A DNA stretch of 64,000 nt from an uncultured Collinsella sp. (GCA_900538305.1 UPXY01000008.1:7041-71040); one strand, 5' to 3'. Positions 19,352 through 28,701 are shown, counted from the first letter of the stretch. Notes: generated by a model from the letters alone, not told the origin. Made by a program: numbers and translations.

Positions 19352-19870
19352 GTGTTAGACGAGTCTGAAGCCCCGGGCTTTCGCATCCGGCCCATCGCGC
19401 CCCGCGACGATGCCGCCATGGCTCGCATCGCGCGCGCCGCACTCCGTGCCCATGGGCTCGATATCCCCGGCACAGCCTATTTCGATCCCGAGCTCGATCA
19501 CCTCAGCACGTACTATGCTGCCGATGAACGGAGCCGGGCATACTTCGTCGCCGTCGATCGTCGGGACACCGTGCTGGGCGGCGCGGGATTTTCAGCTTTC
19601 CCTCCCTTCGAACGGTGCGCGGAAGTCCAAAAGCTCTATGTAGATGATGCGGCGCGGCACCAAGGCATAGGGACCGCGCTCATGGATGCTGTCGAAGCGG
19701 CCGCTCGCGAGCGTGGGTTTCGTCGTCTTTACCTCGAAACGCATTCAAACCTTGAAGCGGCACTGCGCCTTTACCGTCGCCTTGGCTTCGAGCTCATCGA
19801 GCGACCCTCCTTCGTCCAGCACAGCACGATGGATTGCTTCTTCGTAAAAGATATCGCCGAAAACGAGTAA
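19352..19870 (+). CDS. GNAT family N-acetyltransferase
   Basis: A 172-residue acetyltransferase of the GNAT fold that moves an acetyl group from acetyl-CoA to an unknown acceptor. The CoA-binding motif A is KLYVDDAARHQGIGTALMDAVE (R/Q-x-x-G-x-G/A pattern in RHQGIG), and motif B is YLETHSNLEAALRLYRRLGFE. It begins with GTG, 9 bases after the zinc-ribbon gene. Confidence 0.87.
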   Translation: MLDESEAPGFRIRPIAPRDDAAMARIARAALRAHGLDIPGTAYFDPELDHLSTYYAADERSRAYFVAVDRRDTVLGGAGFSAFPPFERCAEVQKLYVDDAARHQGIGTALMDAVEAAARERGFRRLYLETHSNLEAALRLYRRLGFELIERPSFVQHSTMDCFFVKDIAENE

Positions 19871-20052
19871 AGCAGCATCTGCAGCTTCCGCGCTACGCAA
19901 AATACCAGCTCAAAGCCGTGTCAAGAACTCCCGACACGCGCTTATGAACGCTATCCGCGCCTTGTCGGCTCCATTTGATGGTACGATGCGGCAGCATGTG
20001 GCATGGTCGAAATCGCAAGGGTCGCACCGAAGCAGCGCAAGGGAGGCACGGC

Positions 20053-20682
20053 ATGGAAGTCGGGAAACGCATACGCGAACAGCGAGCGAACGCAGGAATG
20101 TCGCAGGACGACCTCGCGGCGCGCGTGTACGTGAGCCGCCAGACGATCAGCTCGTGGGAGAACGACAAGACCTATCCCGATGTCCAGAGCCTCATCCTCC
20201 TCTCCGAGGTCTTCGGCGTGACCGTGGACGCCCTCATCAAAGGAGATGTTGAAACCATGACCGAAACGATCGACTCCGATGTCCGCACGATGAAGCGCCT
20301 GGGCTACGTGATGGTGGGATTCCTGCTGCTCATGCTCCTCGCCATGGCCTGGATATGCCTGCAGACGTTCGCCTGGGGCTGGCCGCTCGAGCAGACCGTG
20401 CCCACCTTCGTGCTCGCCCTCGTGCTCTGGGGCGTCGCCATGTTCGCCGCCTGCTGGGTCGAGCGCATCAAGCGCGACCACGACCTCGTCACCTACCACG
20501 AGATCCTCTCGTTCTGGAACGGCGAGAAGGTGACGCGCGACGCCGAGAAGCGCCGGCGCGAGAGCCTCATCCCCCGCTGGCTGAAGATCGTACGCGCCGT
20601 CGGAAAAATGCTGATCGCCATGGCTATCGGCGCGTTTCTGGGCTACGGAGGCGCCATGGTCGCCGACATGCTGCTGGGATAG
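20053..20682 (+). CDS. XRE family regulator with membrane domain
   Basis: A 209-residue protein with an N-terminal helix-turn-helix (residues 1-60: GKRIREQRANAGMSQDDLAARVYVSRQTISSWEND in parts) and a C-terminal half with three likely membrane helices (GYVMVGFLLLMLLAMAW, VPTFVLALVLWGVAMFAACW, LIAMAIGAFLGYGGAMV). Such proteins place a DNA-binding domain at the membrane, possibly sensing envelope state or a small ligand. The target is not known. Confidence 0.85.
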   Translation: MEVGKRIREQRANAGMSQDDLAARVYVSRQTISSWENDKTYPDVQSLILLSEVFGVTVDALIKGDVETMTETIDSDVRTMKRLGYVMVGFLLLMLLAMAWICLQTFAWGWPLEQTVPTFVLALVLWGVAMFAACWVERIKRDHDLVTYHEILSFWNGEKVTRDAEKRRRESLIPRWLKIVRAVGKMLIAMAIGAFLGYGGAMVADMLLG

Positions 20683-20766
20683 CGTAGAGCCAGACGGGGC
20701 GCTGCTTTGCCGCATGCTGATTGTGCGCCGGGCGGACAGACATCATCTGCCCGGCGCACGCCTCTC

Positions 20767-21381
20767 CTATGCGCGACTCGCGCCCCGCTCCCGCCGCGGC
20801 GTGCGCACCTTGAAGAGCCCATGCCGGTTGCAATAGGCATAGAGCGCACCCGACGCCCCCATGCGGAACCGCGCCGCGGCCTCCTGCTCGGGGTAGAGCT
20901 TCTTGAACGTGATGCCGTCCATCGTGACGTACGCAATGAAGCTGATGAAATGCTCCTTGGTCATGGGGTGGTCGAGCGTGACATACCATTCGTCCTCGAT
21001 GCGCTCGGCCTGCAGCGCATGCGCCTCGTCAGGCTCTTCCGCCTCGCACGGGGCAAGATGCACCCCGCAGCACGAAAACGATCCTTCGCCAAGCGCATAG
21101 ATAACGTTCCCACATACCGGACACACATAAAACCGCGCCCGCATGAGATTGCCCGCGCGGTTCGCATTCTGGCGAACATCCCCCGTAAGAAGCTCCGCCA
21201 CCGACACGCCGAGTGCCGCCGAAAGCGACTCAACGAGCGAAATGTCGGGCAAACCACGTCCAGACTCCCATTTCGACACCGCCTTATCGGTCACGCCCAC
21301 GGCATCTGCTAGTGCGCGCTGGGTAAGGCCGCGCACTTCGCGCAGACCCTTAATGGTTTCAGCGGTTAGGTATCCCGGCAT
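20767..21381 (-). CDS. XRE family regulator fused to desulfoferrodoxin-like domain
   Basis: A 204-residue protein. Residues 1-60 are an HTH_3 domain (TQRALADAVGVTDKAVSKWESGRGLPD). A linker with a zinc-ribbon-like cysteine group follows (CPVCGNVIYALGEGSFSCCG). The C-terminal part, DHPMTKEHFISFIAYVTMDG to YAYCNRHGLFK, resembles the iron-binding domain of desulfoferrodoxin/neelaredoxin with its His and Cys ligands. I infer an iron or superoxide sensing regulator. The start at 21381 has GAAGGGAG upstream. Confidence 0.83.
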   Translation of the reverse strand: MPGYLTAETIKGLREVRGLTQRALADAVGVTDKAVSKWESGRGLPDISLVESLSAALGVSVAELLTGDVRQNANRAGNLMRARFYVCPVCGNVIYALGEGSFSCCGVHLAPCEAEEPDEAHALQAERIEDEWYVTLDHPMTKEHFISFIAYVTMDGITFKKLYPEQEAAARFRMGASGALYAYCNRHGLFKVRTPRRERGASRA

Positions 21382-21530
21382 AGCGACTCCCTTCATCCAT
21401 GATCTTCTTGAACAGTAAAGACACGTGCCGCGCATCAGTATGCATGGCCGCAGGCGCCCGCGCCACCTACGAAGCGTAGACCCGGGCGCCCGCTCACCTC
21501 ATTGCAGCTATGAGATGCAACATCCCTGCG

Positions 21531-22514
21531 TTACATCAAGAAGTTCATAACGAGCGAGACCATCGTCTCCTTCTCCTCCGGACGCGACTCGGCAATCATA
21601 AGCGCCATGGCCACGAGCATGTTGTCGGACACCCGCTTCTCGATACCGCGGAACAGCGCGCCATTCCGATCGAGGAAGTAGAGAAACAGGCTGCAGGCGA
21701 TGCGCTTGTTGCCGTCGACGAACGAATGGTTCTTAATGATGAAGTACAGCAGGTTCGCAGCCTTTTCCTCGAGCGAGGGATAGAGTTCCTCGCCGCCAAA
21801 CGACTGGTAGATGGCGGCGATGCTGCTGCGGAAGGAATCGTCCTTCTCGCGCCCGAAAAAATCGCTCGCGAAGCGCGGACGCATCTGGCCGATAAGCGCC
21901 ATGCATTCGTCGTAGTCGAGGATATACGTTGAACGTTCGCCCTTCGGGCGCGGCACCGCCTCGCGATCATATGCATCGAGCAGCTCGTAAGCACTCGTAT
22001 AGCTTTCTACGATATCGAGAATCTCACGCGAGGCCAATTCCCCAGGAAGCCGTTCGATGATCTGAACGATAGCGCCGAGCTGCTGCAACCGTTCGTCATT
22101 TTCGACATGTCCCTGCATGATGAAGCGTTTGAGCACATTCGTTGCCCACCGGCGGAACTCCACACCACGCTGTGACTTCACGCGATAGCCCACGGAGATG
22201 ATGACGTCGAGAGAGTAATGCTCGACTTGATAGCTTTTCCCGTCTGCGGCAGTTGTCGCAAATTTTGCGACAACTCGTTCACGCTGGTCAGTCAGTTCCT
22301 CCCGCAGTGCATTGTTCACATGTTTACCAATAGTTTTAACATCACGATCAAATAAGATGCCAAGCTGCTCTCGGCTGAGCCAAACTTCCTGCTCGGCCAC
22401 ATCTACATTGACGGACAGCGAGACCTCTCCGTCCGCCGACTTAAATAACACGATACGTTGCTCGTCCGCATGCTCGCTTACTTGATTGAGATGATCGTGC
22501 GCAGTCTTTGCCAT
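21531..22514 (-). CDS. RhuM-like protein fused to Fic/Doc domain
   Basis: A 327-residue two-domain protein. The N-terminal half is RhuM-like (WLSREQLGILFDRDVKTIGKHVNN, EHYSLDVIISVGYRVKSQRGVEFRRWA), a KilA-N/Bro-like DNA-associated module found in pathogenicity-island and phage proteins. The C-terminal half is a Fic/Doc domain with HSFVDGNKRIA, the Doc variant of the HxFx(D/N)GNxR active site that modifies target proteins with AMP or phosphate. No separate antitoxin is adjacent. It stands alone in this segment. Confidence 0.88.
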   Translation of the reverse strand: MAKTAHDHLNQVSEHADEQRIVLFKSADGEVSLSVNVDVAEQEVWLSREQLGILFDRDVKTIGKHVNNALREELTDQRERVVAKFATTAADGKSYQVEHYSLDVIISVGYRVKSQRGVEFRRWATNVLKRFIMQGHVENDERLQQLGAIVQIIERLPGELASREILDIVESYTSAYELLDAYDREAVPRPKGERSTYILDYDECMALIGQMRPRFASDFFGREKDDSFRSSIAAIYQSFGGEELYPSLEEKAANLLYFIIKNHSFVDGNKRIACSLFLYFLDRNGALFRGIEKRVSDNMLVAMALMIAESRPEEKETMVSLVMNFLM

Positions 22515-22779
22515 AGTAAATCACCCGTCCTATCGTCGGTTTCATGCCATACCAACTTGTTGTCCCAGCATTGACGGGCGCCGGGGAACGGAAACGCAAC
22601 TCCGCCCGAAGTCGAGCCAGTGCAGCAAGCCTCTTTGCCATGGGCGATATCTGGCATACCCGCCAACACGTATCATTGGGGACCTCCGTGCCGGCTCTTG
22701 CTCGTCCTCGTACCTTGAGACAACTATAACATAGAATCGAACATTTGTTCTATATAAGTTCGAAACTTTTCTTCTTGGT

Positions 22780-23730
22780 TTACGCACCTACGAGAACCGT
22801 CACGAGCGGGATGCTCAGAATCGATCCCGCAATCGAGATGAACGTTATCTGCAGCATCGGTTTCACATCTATGTGGTGTTGCAAACAAAGGAGCGTGCCT
22901 ACCGTCGCCACGGGCATGGATGAGTCCACGATCACCACGCCGATCGCAAGGAGATCAAGCGGAAGCAGGCGTACCACCACCAGGCTCGCGAGCGGCACCA
23001 ACACCAAGCGCGCTGCCGCGACGATATACGCGCGATAATTCGTGAGCATCGAGCGCACCTGGTACGTCGCCATCGACGACCCGGTCACAAGCAGCGCGAG
23101 TGGGGTCGTCATCTGTCCCACGATGCTCGCCGCGTCGCCCACGATTCCCAAATTCTCGATGCCCAACAGCGCAAGGACAAGCACGATCACGCTCATAATG
23201 AGCGTCGGCGTCTTGAGCGAAGCAAACGTTCGGCGAAGCTTCTTGCCAATCCCGCCATCTGCCGCATCGCCTTCGCCGACAGAAAACAGCAGTGCGCCCA
23301 CGCCGAAGAGCGCCACGTTCGCTGGTATGAGCGAAATGGCCGCATAGAGCAGTGCATCCGAACCGAATATCGCGGAAATCACCGGCAAGCCGATGAACCC
23401 GCAGTTGCCAAACGCGACGGCAAACCGATACGCCGCACGTGTTTCCACGGGAACACGCAACAATGCGGTAATTGCAAAGGCCATAGGAACCGCCACCACG
23501 TACACGAGGAACGTTGCAGCAACGATAAGCAACATCGTCTCGATCGAAGGGAGCGCCTCGGCATCATGCAGCGCCGCCAGGATGGTGCAGGGCAACGCTA
23601 TGTTCATGACCAGCTGAGATAGCCCAGAATCGAGCTCGGGGTTAAGAAATCCCAGCTTGTTGATCGCCCAGCCCAGCACAATGGGCAGTGAAACCACCAA
23701 CATCTGCATCGCCACGAACCCAAAGTCCAC
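22780..23730 (-). CDS. AEC family transporter (auxin efflux carrier-like)
   Basis: A 316-residue integral membrane transporter with ten expected helices. The AEC pattern is seen in LGWAINKLGFLNPELDSGLSQLVMNIALPC and AFGNCGFIGLPV. Family members carry malate or other organic acids; the substrate here is not known. I prefer the GTG at 23730 as start because GGAGGGG lies 6 bases before it, whereas the ATG codons at 23745 and 23757 have no good site; this shortens the protein to family size. Confidence 0.87.
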   Translation of the reverse strand: MDFGFVAMQMLVVSLPIVLGWAINKLGFLNPELDSGLSQLVMNIALPCTILAALHDAEALPSIETMLLIVAATFLVYVVAVPMAFAITALLRVPVETRAAYRFAVAFGNCGFIGLPVISAIFGSDALLYAAISLIPANVALFGVGALLFSVGEGDAADGGIGKKLRRTFASLKTPTLIMSVIVLVLALLGIENLGIVGDAASIVGQMTTPLALLVTGSSMATYQVRSMLTNYRAYIVAAARLVLVPLASLVVVRLLPLDLLAIGVVIVDSSMPVATVGTLLCLQHHIDVKPMLQITFISIAGSILSIPLVTVLVGA

Positions 23731-23992
23731 GCAGCACCCCTCCATTCGAACGCCCATAAACTCTACCGCCCAAGCGGCCGAAAAGGCAAGGCGGGATAGG
23801 GCGCACGCCATTTTTCGCGCGCAACAAAGCGCACGCCCCCGCGCTCACTCTCAGCTTGGCATCGTCCCAGTTCATACGCGCTCAACTTCGACTCGACTAG
23901 CGGTCGAGTAAACTAAACTGACGGTCGGTTGAGGACGCGCCACCACCATGAAACGATGGGCATGTCATCAATCCCGCATGAAAGGACTTCTC

Positions 23993-24400
23993 ATGACGAA
24001 GCAATCATTTGGCTCCACCATCGCCGCGTTGCGCAAGGAAAAGGGCATGACGCAGCTCGACCTCGCTCGCGAGATGGGTGTTACGGATAAAGCGGTAAGC
24101 AAGTGGGAACGCGACCTTTCGTTTCCCGACGTCGCGTCGCTGCCGAAACTCGCCTTAGTGCTCGGTGTTTCCGTCGATGAGCTTCTTGAGGTGAAGACCG
24201 CGGCACAGGAACAATCCAAGCACTTCAAGGTTCCCGCACTTGCAGAGCTTGTGCTCAAAGCGGTCGCACTTGCAATGGGCGTGGGTGTGACGGCACTCAC
24301 CATCATGGACGAAGTCGAGCCACGCAACGCGTTTTGCCTGCTGGGCATTGGGCTCGCATGTCTCGCATTGGTGCAGCTCTCGCACAGCGACGAAGATTAG
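23993..24400 (+). CDS. XRE family regulator with short hydrophobic tail
   Basis: A 135-residue protein with an N-terminal HTH_3 domain (STIAALRKEKGMTQLDLAREMGVTDKAVSKWERDLSF across residues 7-43) and two C-terminal hydrophobic segments (LVLKAVALAMGVGVTALTIM, AFCLLGIGLACLALVQL). AAAGGA lies 8 bases before the ATG at 23993. It is divergent from the AEC gene and may regulate it; that is a positional guess. Confidence 0.85.
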   Translation: MTKQSFGSTIAALRKEKGMTQLDLAREMGVTDKAVSKWERDLSFPDVASLPKLALVLGVSVDELLEVKTAAQEQSKHFKVPALAELVLKAVALAMGVGVTALTIMDEVEPRNAFCLLGIGLACLALVQLSHSDED

Positions 24401-24441
24401 GCGCCCCGAACGTCGGCGGACGCCTCCCCTCCCCGCCGCAG

Positions 24442-24474
24442 TGATAATTTCAGTACCAGGTACTGAAATTATCA
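24442..24474 (+). terminator. AT-rich perfect palindrome followed by T-run
   Basis: Arms 24442-24457 and 24459-24474 (TGATAATTTCAGTACC and its complement) are perfect over 16 bp around a single A, followed by TTTTT. It lies 40 bases after the XRE gene and overlaps the last codon of the convergent YaiI gene. A rho-independent terminator is the simplest reading; its symmetry and low GC also resemble an operator. Confidence 0.6.
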
Positions 24475-24996
24475 TTTTTGCTCGAAGTCCCGCCGCAGAA
24501 GCCCATCAAGGTTGCGGGTGAACCGCTCGCGGTCGTCATCCGTGAACGCCGCAGGCCCACGCGTACGGCCGCCGGCGCGACGCACTTTCTTTTCTTCGTG
24601 ACGGATGAAGAGATCCATGTCGATCGTGGCCTTCGTGTAGACGCGCCCGCGCACGCCGATGGCTGCCGCACCGCGCCCGAGCACCATGCTCGCAAGGCCG
24701 ATATCCTGCGTAACCACCACGTCGTTCGGCTGCAGGCGCTCCACGATGGCGAAGTCCGCGCTGTCCGCACCGATGGACACGTCGAGAACGTCCACCCAGA
24801 ATCCACCGTGCGTGGCATCGCGGCCGCGGGCGTGATCCGCGTCGCGCGGGTCGTCGCGCCGGATGTGCCGCTCTAGGTTCTGCGTGGTGTTGCCCACGAT
24901 CACGACGGGCACGCGCGCACGCCGCGCGCAGCGAAGAGCCTCGCGCGTGACCGGGCACGCGTCGGCGTCGATGTAGAGGGTACGCCCCACAGGCAT
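24472..24996 (-). CDS. YaiI/YqxD family protein (DUF188)
   Basis: A 174-residue member of UPF0178/DUF188, a PIN-like fold nuclease-related family of unknown role. The signature YIDADACPVTREAL opens the protein, followed by DSADFAIVERLQPNDVVVTQDIGLASMVLGRGA, which holds the conserved acidic residues. The start at 24996 is supported by AAAGGG 7 bases upstream. The 3' end runs into the palindrome at 24442-24474. Confidence 0.9.
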   Translation of the reverse strand: MPVGRTLYIDADACPVTREALRCARRARVPVVIVGNTTQNLERHIRRDDPRDADHARGRDATHGGFWVDVLDVSIGADSADFAIVERLQPNDVVVTQDIGLASMVLGRGAAAIGVRGRVYTKATIDMDLFIRHEEKKVRRAGGRTRGPAAFTDDDRERFTRNLDGLLRRDFEQK

Positions 24997-25219
24997 GGAC
25001 ACCCTTTCCCTCATCAGCTGATAGCATCATCTATCCCCAGCAGCATCTTGAGCTCGCTCAACGCATCCGCGCGGACGTCGTCGCCGGACGACCGCGAGCA
25101 AGCCGTCCGCAGCAATCAGCTGCAACCTCAAACACCCGTCCTCGTATCCCGCGAGCATGGCGCTCGACGAGCTCAAAGCGAAACTCAATCGCTGCAGTTG
25201 GAGGAAGGCGGGATTCGCC

Positions 25220-25477
25220 TCACGAATAGTGATCTTTAGCAGAATAAATTATGAGCTGCTCGCTGATCACTTCGTATACGAGTCGATCCTCCTGGTTGAT
25301 GCGGCGCGACCACATGCCCGAAAGCTCGCCGCGCAGTGGTTCGGGTTTTCCGATACCGTTGAACGGGTCACGTTCAACATCCCGAATGAGCTGGTTGATT
25401 CGCTTCAGCATCTTCCGATCGTGCTGCTGCCACCAAAGATAATCGTCCCAGGCTTCGTCCGTCCACACCTTACGCAT
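25220..25477 (-). CDS. yoeB: YoeB/Txe family mRNA interferase toxin
   Basis: An 85-residue RelE-fold toxin that cuts mRNA in the ribosomal A site. Typical YoeB features are WTDEAWDDYLWWQQHDRKMLKRINQLIRDV near the start, GELSGMWSRRINQEDRLVYEV, and the C-terminal catalytic His-Tyr in KDHYS. It overlaps the antitoxin gene by 8 bases, as in yefM-yoeB operons. Confidence 0.92.
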   Translation of the reverse strand: MRKVWTDEAWDDYLWWQQHDRKMLKRINQLIRDVERDPFNGIGKPEPLRGELSGMWSRRINQEDRLVYEVISEQLIIYSAKDHYS

Positions 25478-25736
25478 CGGCCGTCTCCGCAAGTTTGTGT
25501 TCGGAAACCTCCCCTGCACGCACCTGCTCGCGGCCGCGACGCAGCTTGTCCATGAGATACGGGTTGTTCATGATGCGCGCGTTCTCGATGAGGTTCTCAT
25601 AGTCGCGAACATTCAACACCACAACGTTGGCGCTCGGATCTTTCGCCGTGACCAAGATGGGCTCGGCATCCTCGCGCGTCTTATCCATATAGCTCCGTAG
25701 ATTGCTTCTGAACGTCGAATAGGCGACCGCTTCCAT
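25470..25736 (-). CDS. yefM: YefM/Phd family antitoxin
   Basis: An 88-residue antitoxin with a Phd/YefM DNA-binding N-terminus (YSTFRSNLRSYMDKTREDAEPILVT) and a C-terminal toxin-binding tail. It precedes yoeB and overlaps it by 8 bases. GGAGG lies 5-6 bases before the ATG at 25736. The AT-rich upstream TATTATGTACAATTTATTGTAC (in part) contains a GTACAATTTATTGTAC palindrome near 25762-25777 that is a likely autoregulatory operator. Confidence 0.9.
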   Translation of the reverse strand: MEAVAYSTFRSNLRSYMDKTREDAEPILVTAKDPSANVVVLNVRDYENLIENARIMNNPYLMDKLRRGREQVRAGEVSEHKLAETADA

Positions 25737-25971
25737 CCCATCCTCCATTCTAATCTATTATGTACAATTTATTGTACAAGATTATACCCTGCATCTGCTT
25801 TGTCATGCAAGCCAGCAGGTAAATCTAGACGCGTGGCTTCAGGTACGCAAGCTCCGCCTGCAAGCCGCGTTGCCCCTCTCGCCGTTTGCACAGACCCTGG
25901 TACACGTTCTCTCATGTGTACTGCCCCGCCCCCGATGCGCAACCGCGGCGCACGGGCATCATCCCAGCCAT

Positions 25972-27270
25972 TCAGGCACTCACGACTGCGCTTTCGATAT
26001 GCCGAATACTCGGAATCGCCCATGTGATCGCGGCGAGCACAGCCATCGCCGCACCCGCTCCAACAAACCAAACAGGAGCTCCCACAACATCTGCAAAGAG
26101 CGAGGAGCCAGCGAGTCCCAGCGGCAACGCCCACGACATGATGGCTCCGTATAGGCCGAATACTCTGCCCAGATACTCGGGTGGAATCTTTTCCTGCATG
26201 AGCGCCGTCTGCGGACCGGAGTAAATCGGCGAGCTGAACCCCATGAGGAAGCTCGCTGCGAGAAAAAGCGGAAACCCATCGTTGCCGAGAAGTCCAGCTC
26301 CAAGCGTCGCCGCACCGTAAAGCGCCGTGGCCGCGACCACCGTGAACGCACGGTTCTTGAATCCGCCCCACGAGGCGAGCAGCGCCGACCCTACGATCAT
26401 GCCCACCGAGAACACGATCTCTGCCATCGCGGCATCGCCCGTGGTGCCGCCAAAGTGACCGAGCGTCATGATGGGAAAGAGCGCCGAGATGGGCGAGAAC
26501 ACGAACGTAAAGGCGAAGCCGCACCATAGAAGGGCAAACAACCCTCGATAACCACGCAGGACACGGTAGCCCTCCACCGTCTCAGACGTAAGGGCGCGCA
26601 GCCGGGAGAGCACACCGCTAGCATGTGCAGGAGCCTCGGCGGAATCCCCTGCGCTCACCCCGCCAACATCCAGATGCGCCGCGATAATTGCGGCAGTTGC
26701 GAAAAGAGCACCCGCCACATCAAGCGCAATCATGGCAGTGAGCCCCCAGAGCGGATAGATAACCGCCGCGATTGCCGTCCCCAGAATGTACCCGCCGGAT
26801 TGAACCGCCTGCGTTACGCCCGCGAGCCGCGTGAGGTGCTTGGGAGGAGCAACGAGGGGCGTGAGCGCTTGGAACGCCGGCGTATGAAACGCGTTGCCGA
26901 TAGCCCGGAAGAAGAGCGCCACCATGACCACCCACACGGGCAACGAGCCCGTAAGCGATACCGCCGCTACAATGGCGCTCACCGCCGCAATGAACAGATC
27001 CGCTCCTACCAGCGTGCGCTTGAGCGGCAGACGGTCAACGATGGCCCCCGCAAACATGCCGAACAGCGCAAGCGGTAAAAAGCCCGCAAGCGAAGCAAGT
27101 GAGAGCATACTCGCAGAGTTCGTCGTAAACGTGATGTGCCAGATAAATCCCATCTGCAAGATAGAGCTCGTGAGCACAGACACGAGCTCACCGCCCCATA
27201 CGAACCCGAGCTTAAGCATCCACGATGAAGAGCTGCCTTCAAAGCGATTGGCAGACGCGTGATCAGGCAT
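25972..27270 (-). CDS. MFS transporter (macrolide-efflux-like)
   Basis: A 432-residue major facilitator with about twelve membrane helices. The pattern resembles the MFS_3/Mef group: a short cytosolic N-terminus, FGMFAGAIVDRLPLKRTL in the helix 2-3 loop, and PPEYLGRVFGLYGAIMSWALPLG in the second half. Members export macrolides, other drugs or siderophores; the substrate here is unknown. It stands alone. The 230 bp between its end and yefM contain no gene I recognise. Confidence 0.87.
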   Translation of the reverse strand: MPDHASANRFEGSSSSWMLKLGFVWGGELVSVLTSSILQMGFIWHITFTTNSASMLSLASLAGFLPLALFGMFAGAIVDRLPLKRTLVGADLFIAAVSAIVAAVSLTGSLPVWVVMVALFFRAIGNAFHTPAFQALTPLVAPPKHLTRLAGVTQAVQSGGYILGTAIAAVIYPLWGLTAMIALDVAGALFATAAIIAAHLDVGGVSAGDSAEAPAHASGVLSRLRALTSETVEGYRVLRGYRGLFALLWCGFAFTFVFSPISALFPIMTLGHFGGTTGDAAMAEIVFSVGMIVGSALLASWGGFKNRAFTVVAATALYGAATLGAGLLGNDGFPLFLAASFLMGFSSPIYSGPQTALMQEKIPPEYLGRVFGLYGAIMSWALPLGLAGSSLFADVVGAPVWFVGAGAAMAVLAAITWAIPSIRHIESAVVSA

Positions 27271-27368
27271 CGCCCCTCCTTTCTCGCCGCAATCAAACCG
27301 CGTTCGAAATTATAGCGGGCACCTTGCTACCACCCATCGCATGTGAGGCCTTCATGCGGCCTCGCCCC

Positions 27369-27857
27369 CTACTTTTTTCTCACGGGCACCCAGATCTCAC
27401 TGTACGCCGTGCCATCGTCGCGAATGTCGCTAAACGAGAACATACGGAACCCGTCGAGTTCCCAAGGCGTCTCGGAAAGCCACTCTGCGTAGATCCTCGC
27501 GGTCGTTTGCTGCATGGTCTGGGGATGCGGCCCATCACTTGGAAAGACCGCCCAGGTAAGTGCTGGAATCTCCACGAGCTCAAGCCCTTCTCCCGCCTCG
27601 GTCGCCGTGGTCGGCACGCCAATAAGGTGCGTAAGCGCGCCCGCTTCCTCCTGAAAACTGGTGTCCGAGTTCCAGGAAGCGTTCACCACGCGCCTTGGCT
27701 CCATATCTTGCAAGCGATGCAGCTCGGCGCGCTGTGGCGGAGTAATGCTTTGGGCGAGCTCTGCAATAGCCGGGTTCTCACCTTCAAACTGCATCGGCAC
27801 CCGCGCCATAACACCGGCAAGACGAAACGCGGGTTTCTCGACGATACGGTACTCCAT
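27369..27857 (-). CDS. GyrI-like effector-binding protein
   Basis: A 162-residue stand-alone GyrI/AraC effector-binding domain. It opens with MEYRIVEKPAFRLAGV and ends with RMFSFSDIRDDGTAYSEIWVPV, the usual beginning and end of the fold, which binds small drug-like or hydrophobic molecules and sometimes hydrolyses them. GGGAGAG lies before the ATG at 27857. A second GyrI-like gene follows upstream on the same strand. Confidence 0.88.
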   Translation of the reverse strand: MEYRIVEKPAFRLAGVMARVPMQFEGENPAIAELAQSITPPQRAELHRLQDMEPRRVVNASWNSDTSFQEEAGALTHLIGVPTTATEAGEGLELVEIPALTWAVFPSDGPHPQTMQQTTARIYAEWLSETPWELDGFRMFSFSDIRDDGTAYSEIWVPVRKK

Positions 27858-27954
27858 AAGATGCTCTCCCTTGACATCGGGCATTATATCGGTCGTTTGA
27901 ACGGATGAAACTGCAGTGAATCGACCCCTCCCAACAGAGACGAATTCTACCGCT

Positions 27955-28701
27955 TTACCTTGGTTTCACGGGATGCCGTATCACCGTCTTCAGATTCTCC
28001 GGCTTGGTACGACGCGGGTCGCCAAGGTAAATCTCGTGGTGCAAGCGTATATTCGGCACGGCACCACCTGCATCGAGCGCAGTCAGCACAGCATCCGCGT
28101 CGAACGCGCGCGTCGCGACGTGGCCCGTCGGCGATTCACCGCCCTCTGCGATATCCGTCGCGAGACCGTTCTCCTCGATGAACGCGGATAGTACGGAAAT
28201 GGATGCAGGCTCATCGTCGTACGAACCCCTGTGCATGACCTGCGCGCACGGTCCTTCGGCAAACCGCACAAACCGCAACGCTCCAGAAGCCACAGCATCG
28301 GCAAGCTCGGGCTTCTTTACCTCCACTATTTCACAGAGCTGCGAAAATGCGTCTGGCGTCACAAAGTCTGGCTGGCGGATGAGCGAGATCCAGGAAAGCG
28401 CGCTCTTGTCGCCGATCTCCACGCCGTCGAATGCGCCGGCGCCACCCCACCAGAGACCCTCGAGCGGCGGGACCACATAGTCGAAGTAGCCTTCCGGCTG
28501 CCAGTCGCCCATCTTCGACATCTTAACGGTGTACGAGAACGCATAGAGCAGTTCAAGCGCACGCTCGTACGCACCGCCCTCCTCGTTGGGATCACCCGTG
28601 CCGGCGACAGCGGCAAACGTCATCGCCGGTACCTCAACGAGCGACGGCTTGGCCTTGGGCTGGTACAGCTCGCGAAACTCCCGTTTGAAATCGAATGCCA
28701 T
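27955..28701 (-). CDS. GyrI-like small-molecule binding protein
   Basis: A 248-residue protein of the longer GyrI-like group (YdhP/Lin2189-type), with the DFKREFRELYQPKAKPSLVEVPAMTFAAVAGTGDPN opening, the LWWGG loop and the RLHHEIYLGDPRRTKPENLKTVIRHPV ending typical of this family. These proteins bind or hydrolyse xenobiotic esters in tested cases. It lies 97 bases upstream of the other GyrI gene; the two may be cotranscribed. Confidence 0.88.
   Translation of the reverse strand: MAFDFKREFRELYQPKAKPSLVEVPAMTFAAVAGTGDPNEEGGAYERALELLYAFSYTVKMSKMGDWQPEGYFDYVVPPLEGLWWGGAGAFDGVEIGDKSALSWISLIRQPDFVTPDAFSQLCEIVEVKKPELADAVASGALRFVRFAEGPCAQVMHRGSYDDEPASISVLSAFIEENGLATDIAEGGESPTGHVATRAFDADAVLTALDAGGAVPNIRLHHEIYLGDPRRTKPENLKTVIRHPVKPR

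Noticed and set aside
22542..22787. 81-codon minus-strand frame upstream of the RhuM-Fic gene
   Set aside because: No ribosome site, unusual composition, no recognisable family; overlaps a probable promoter region.
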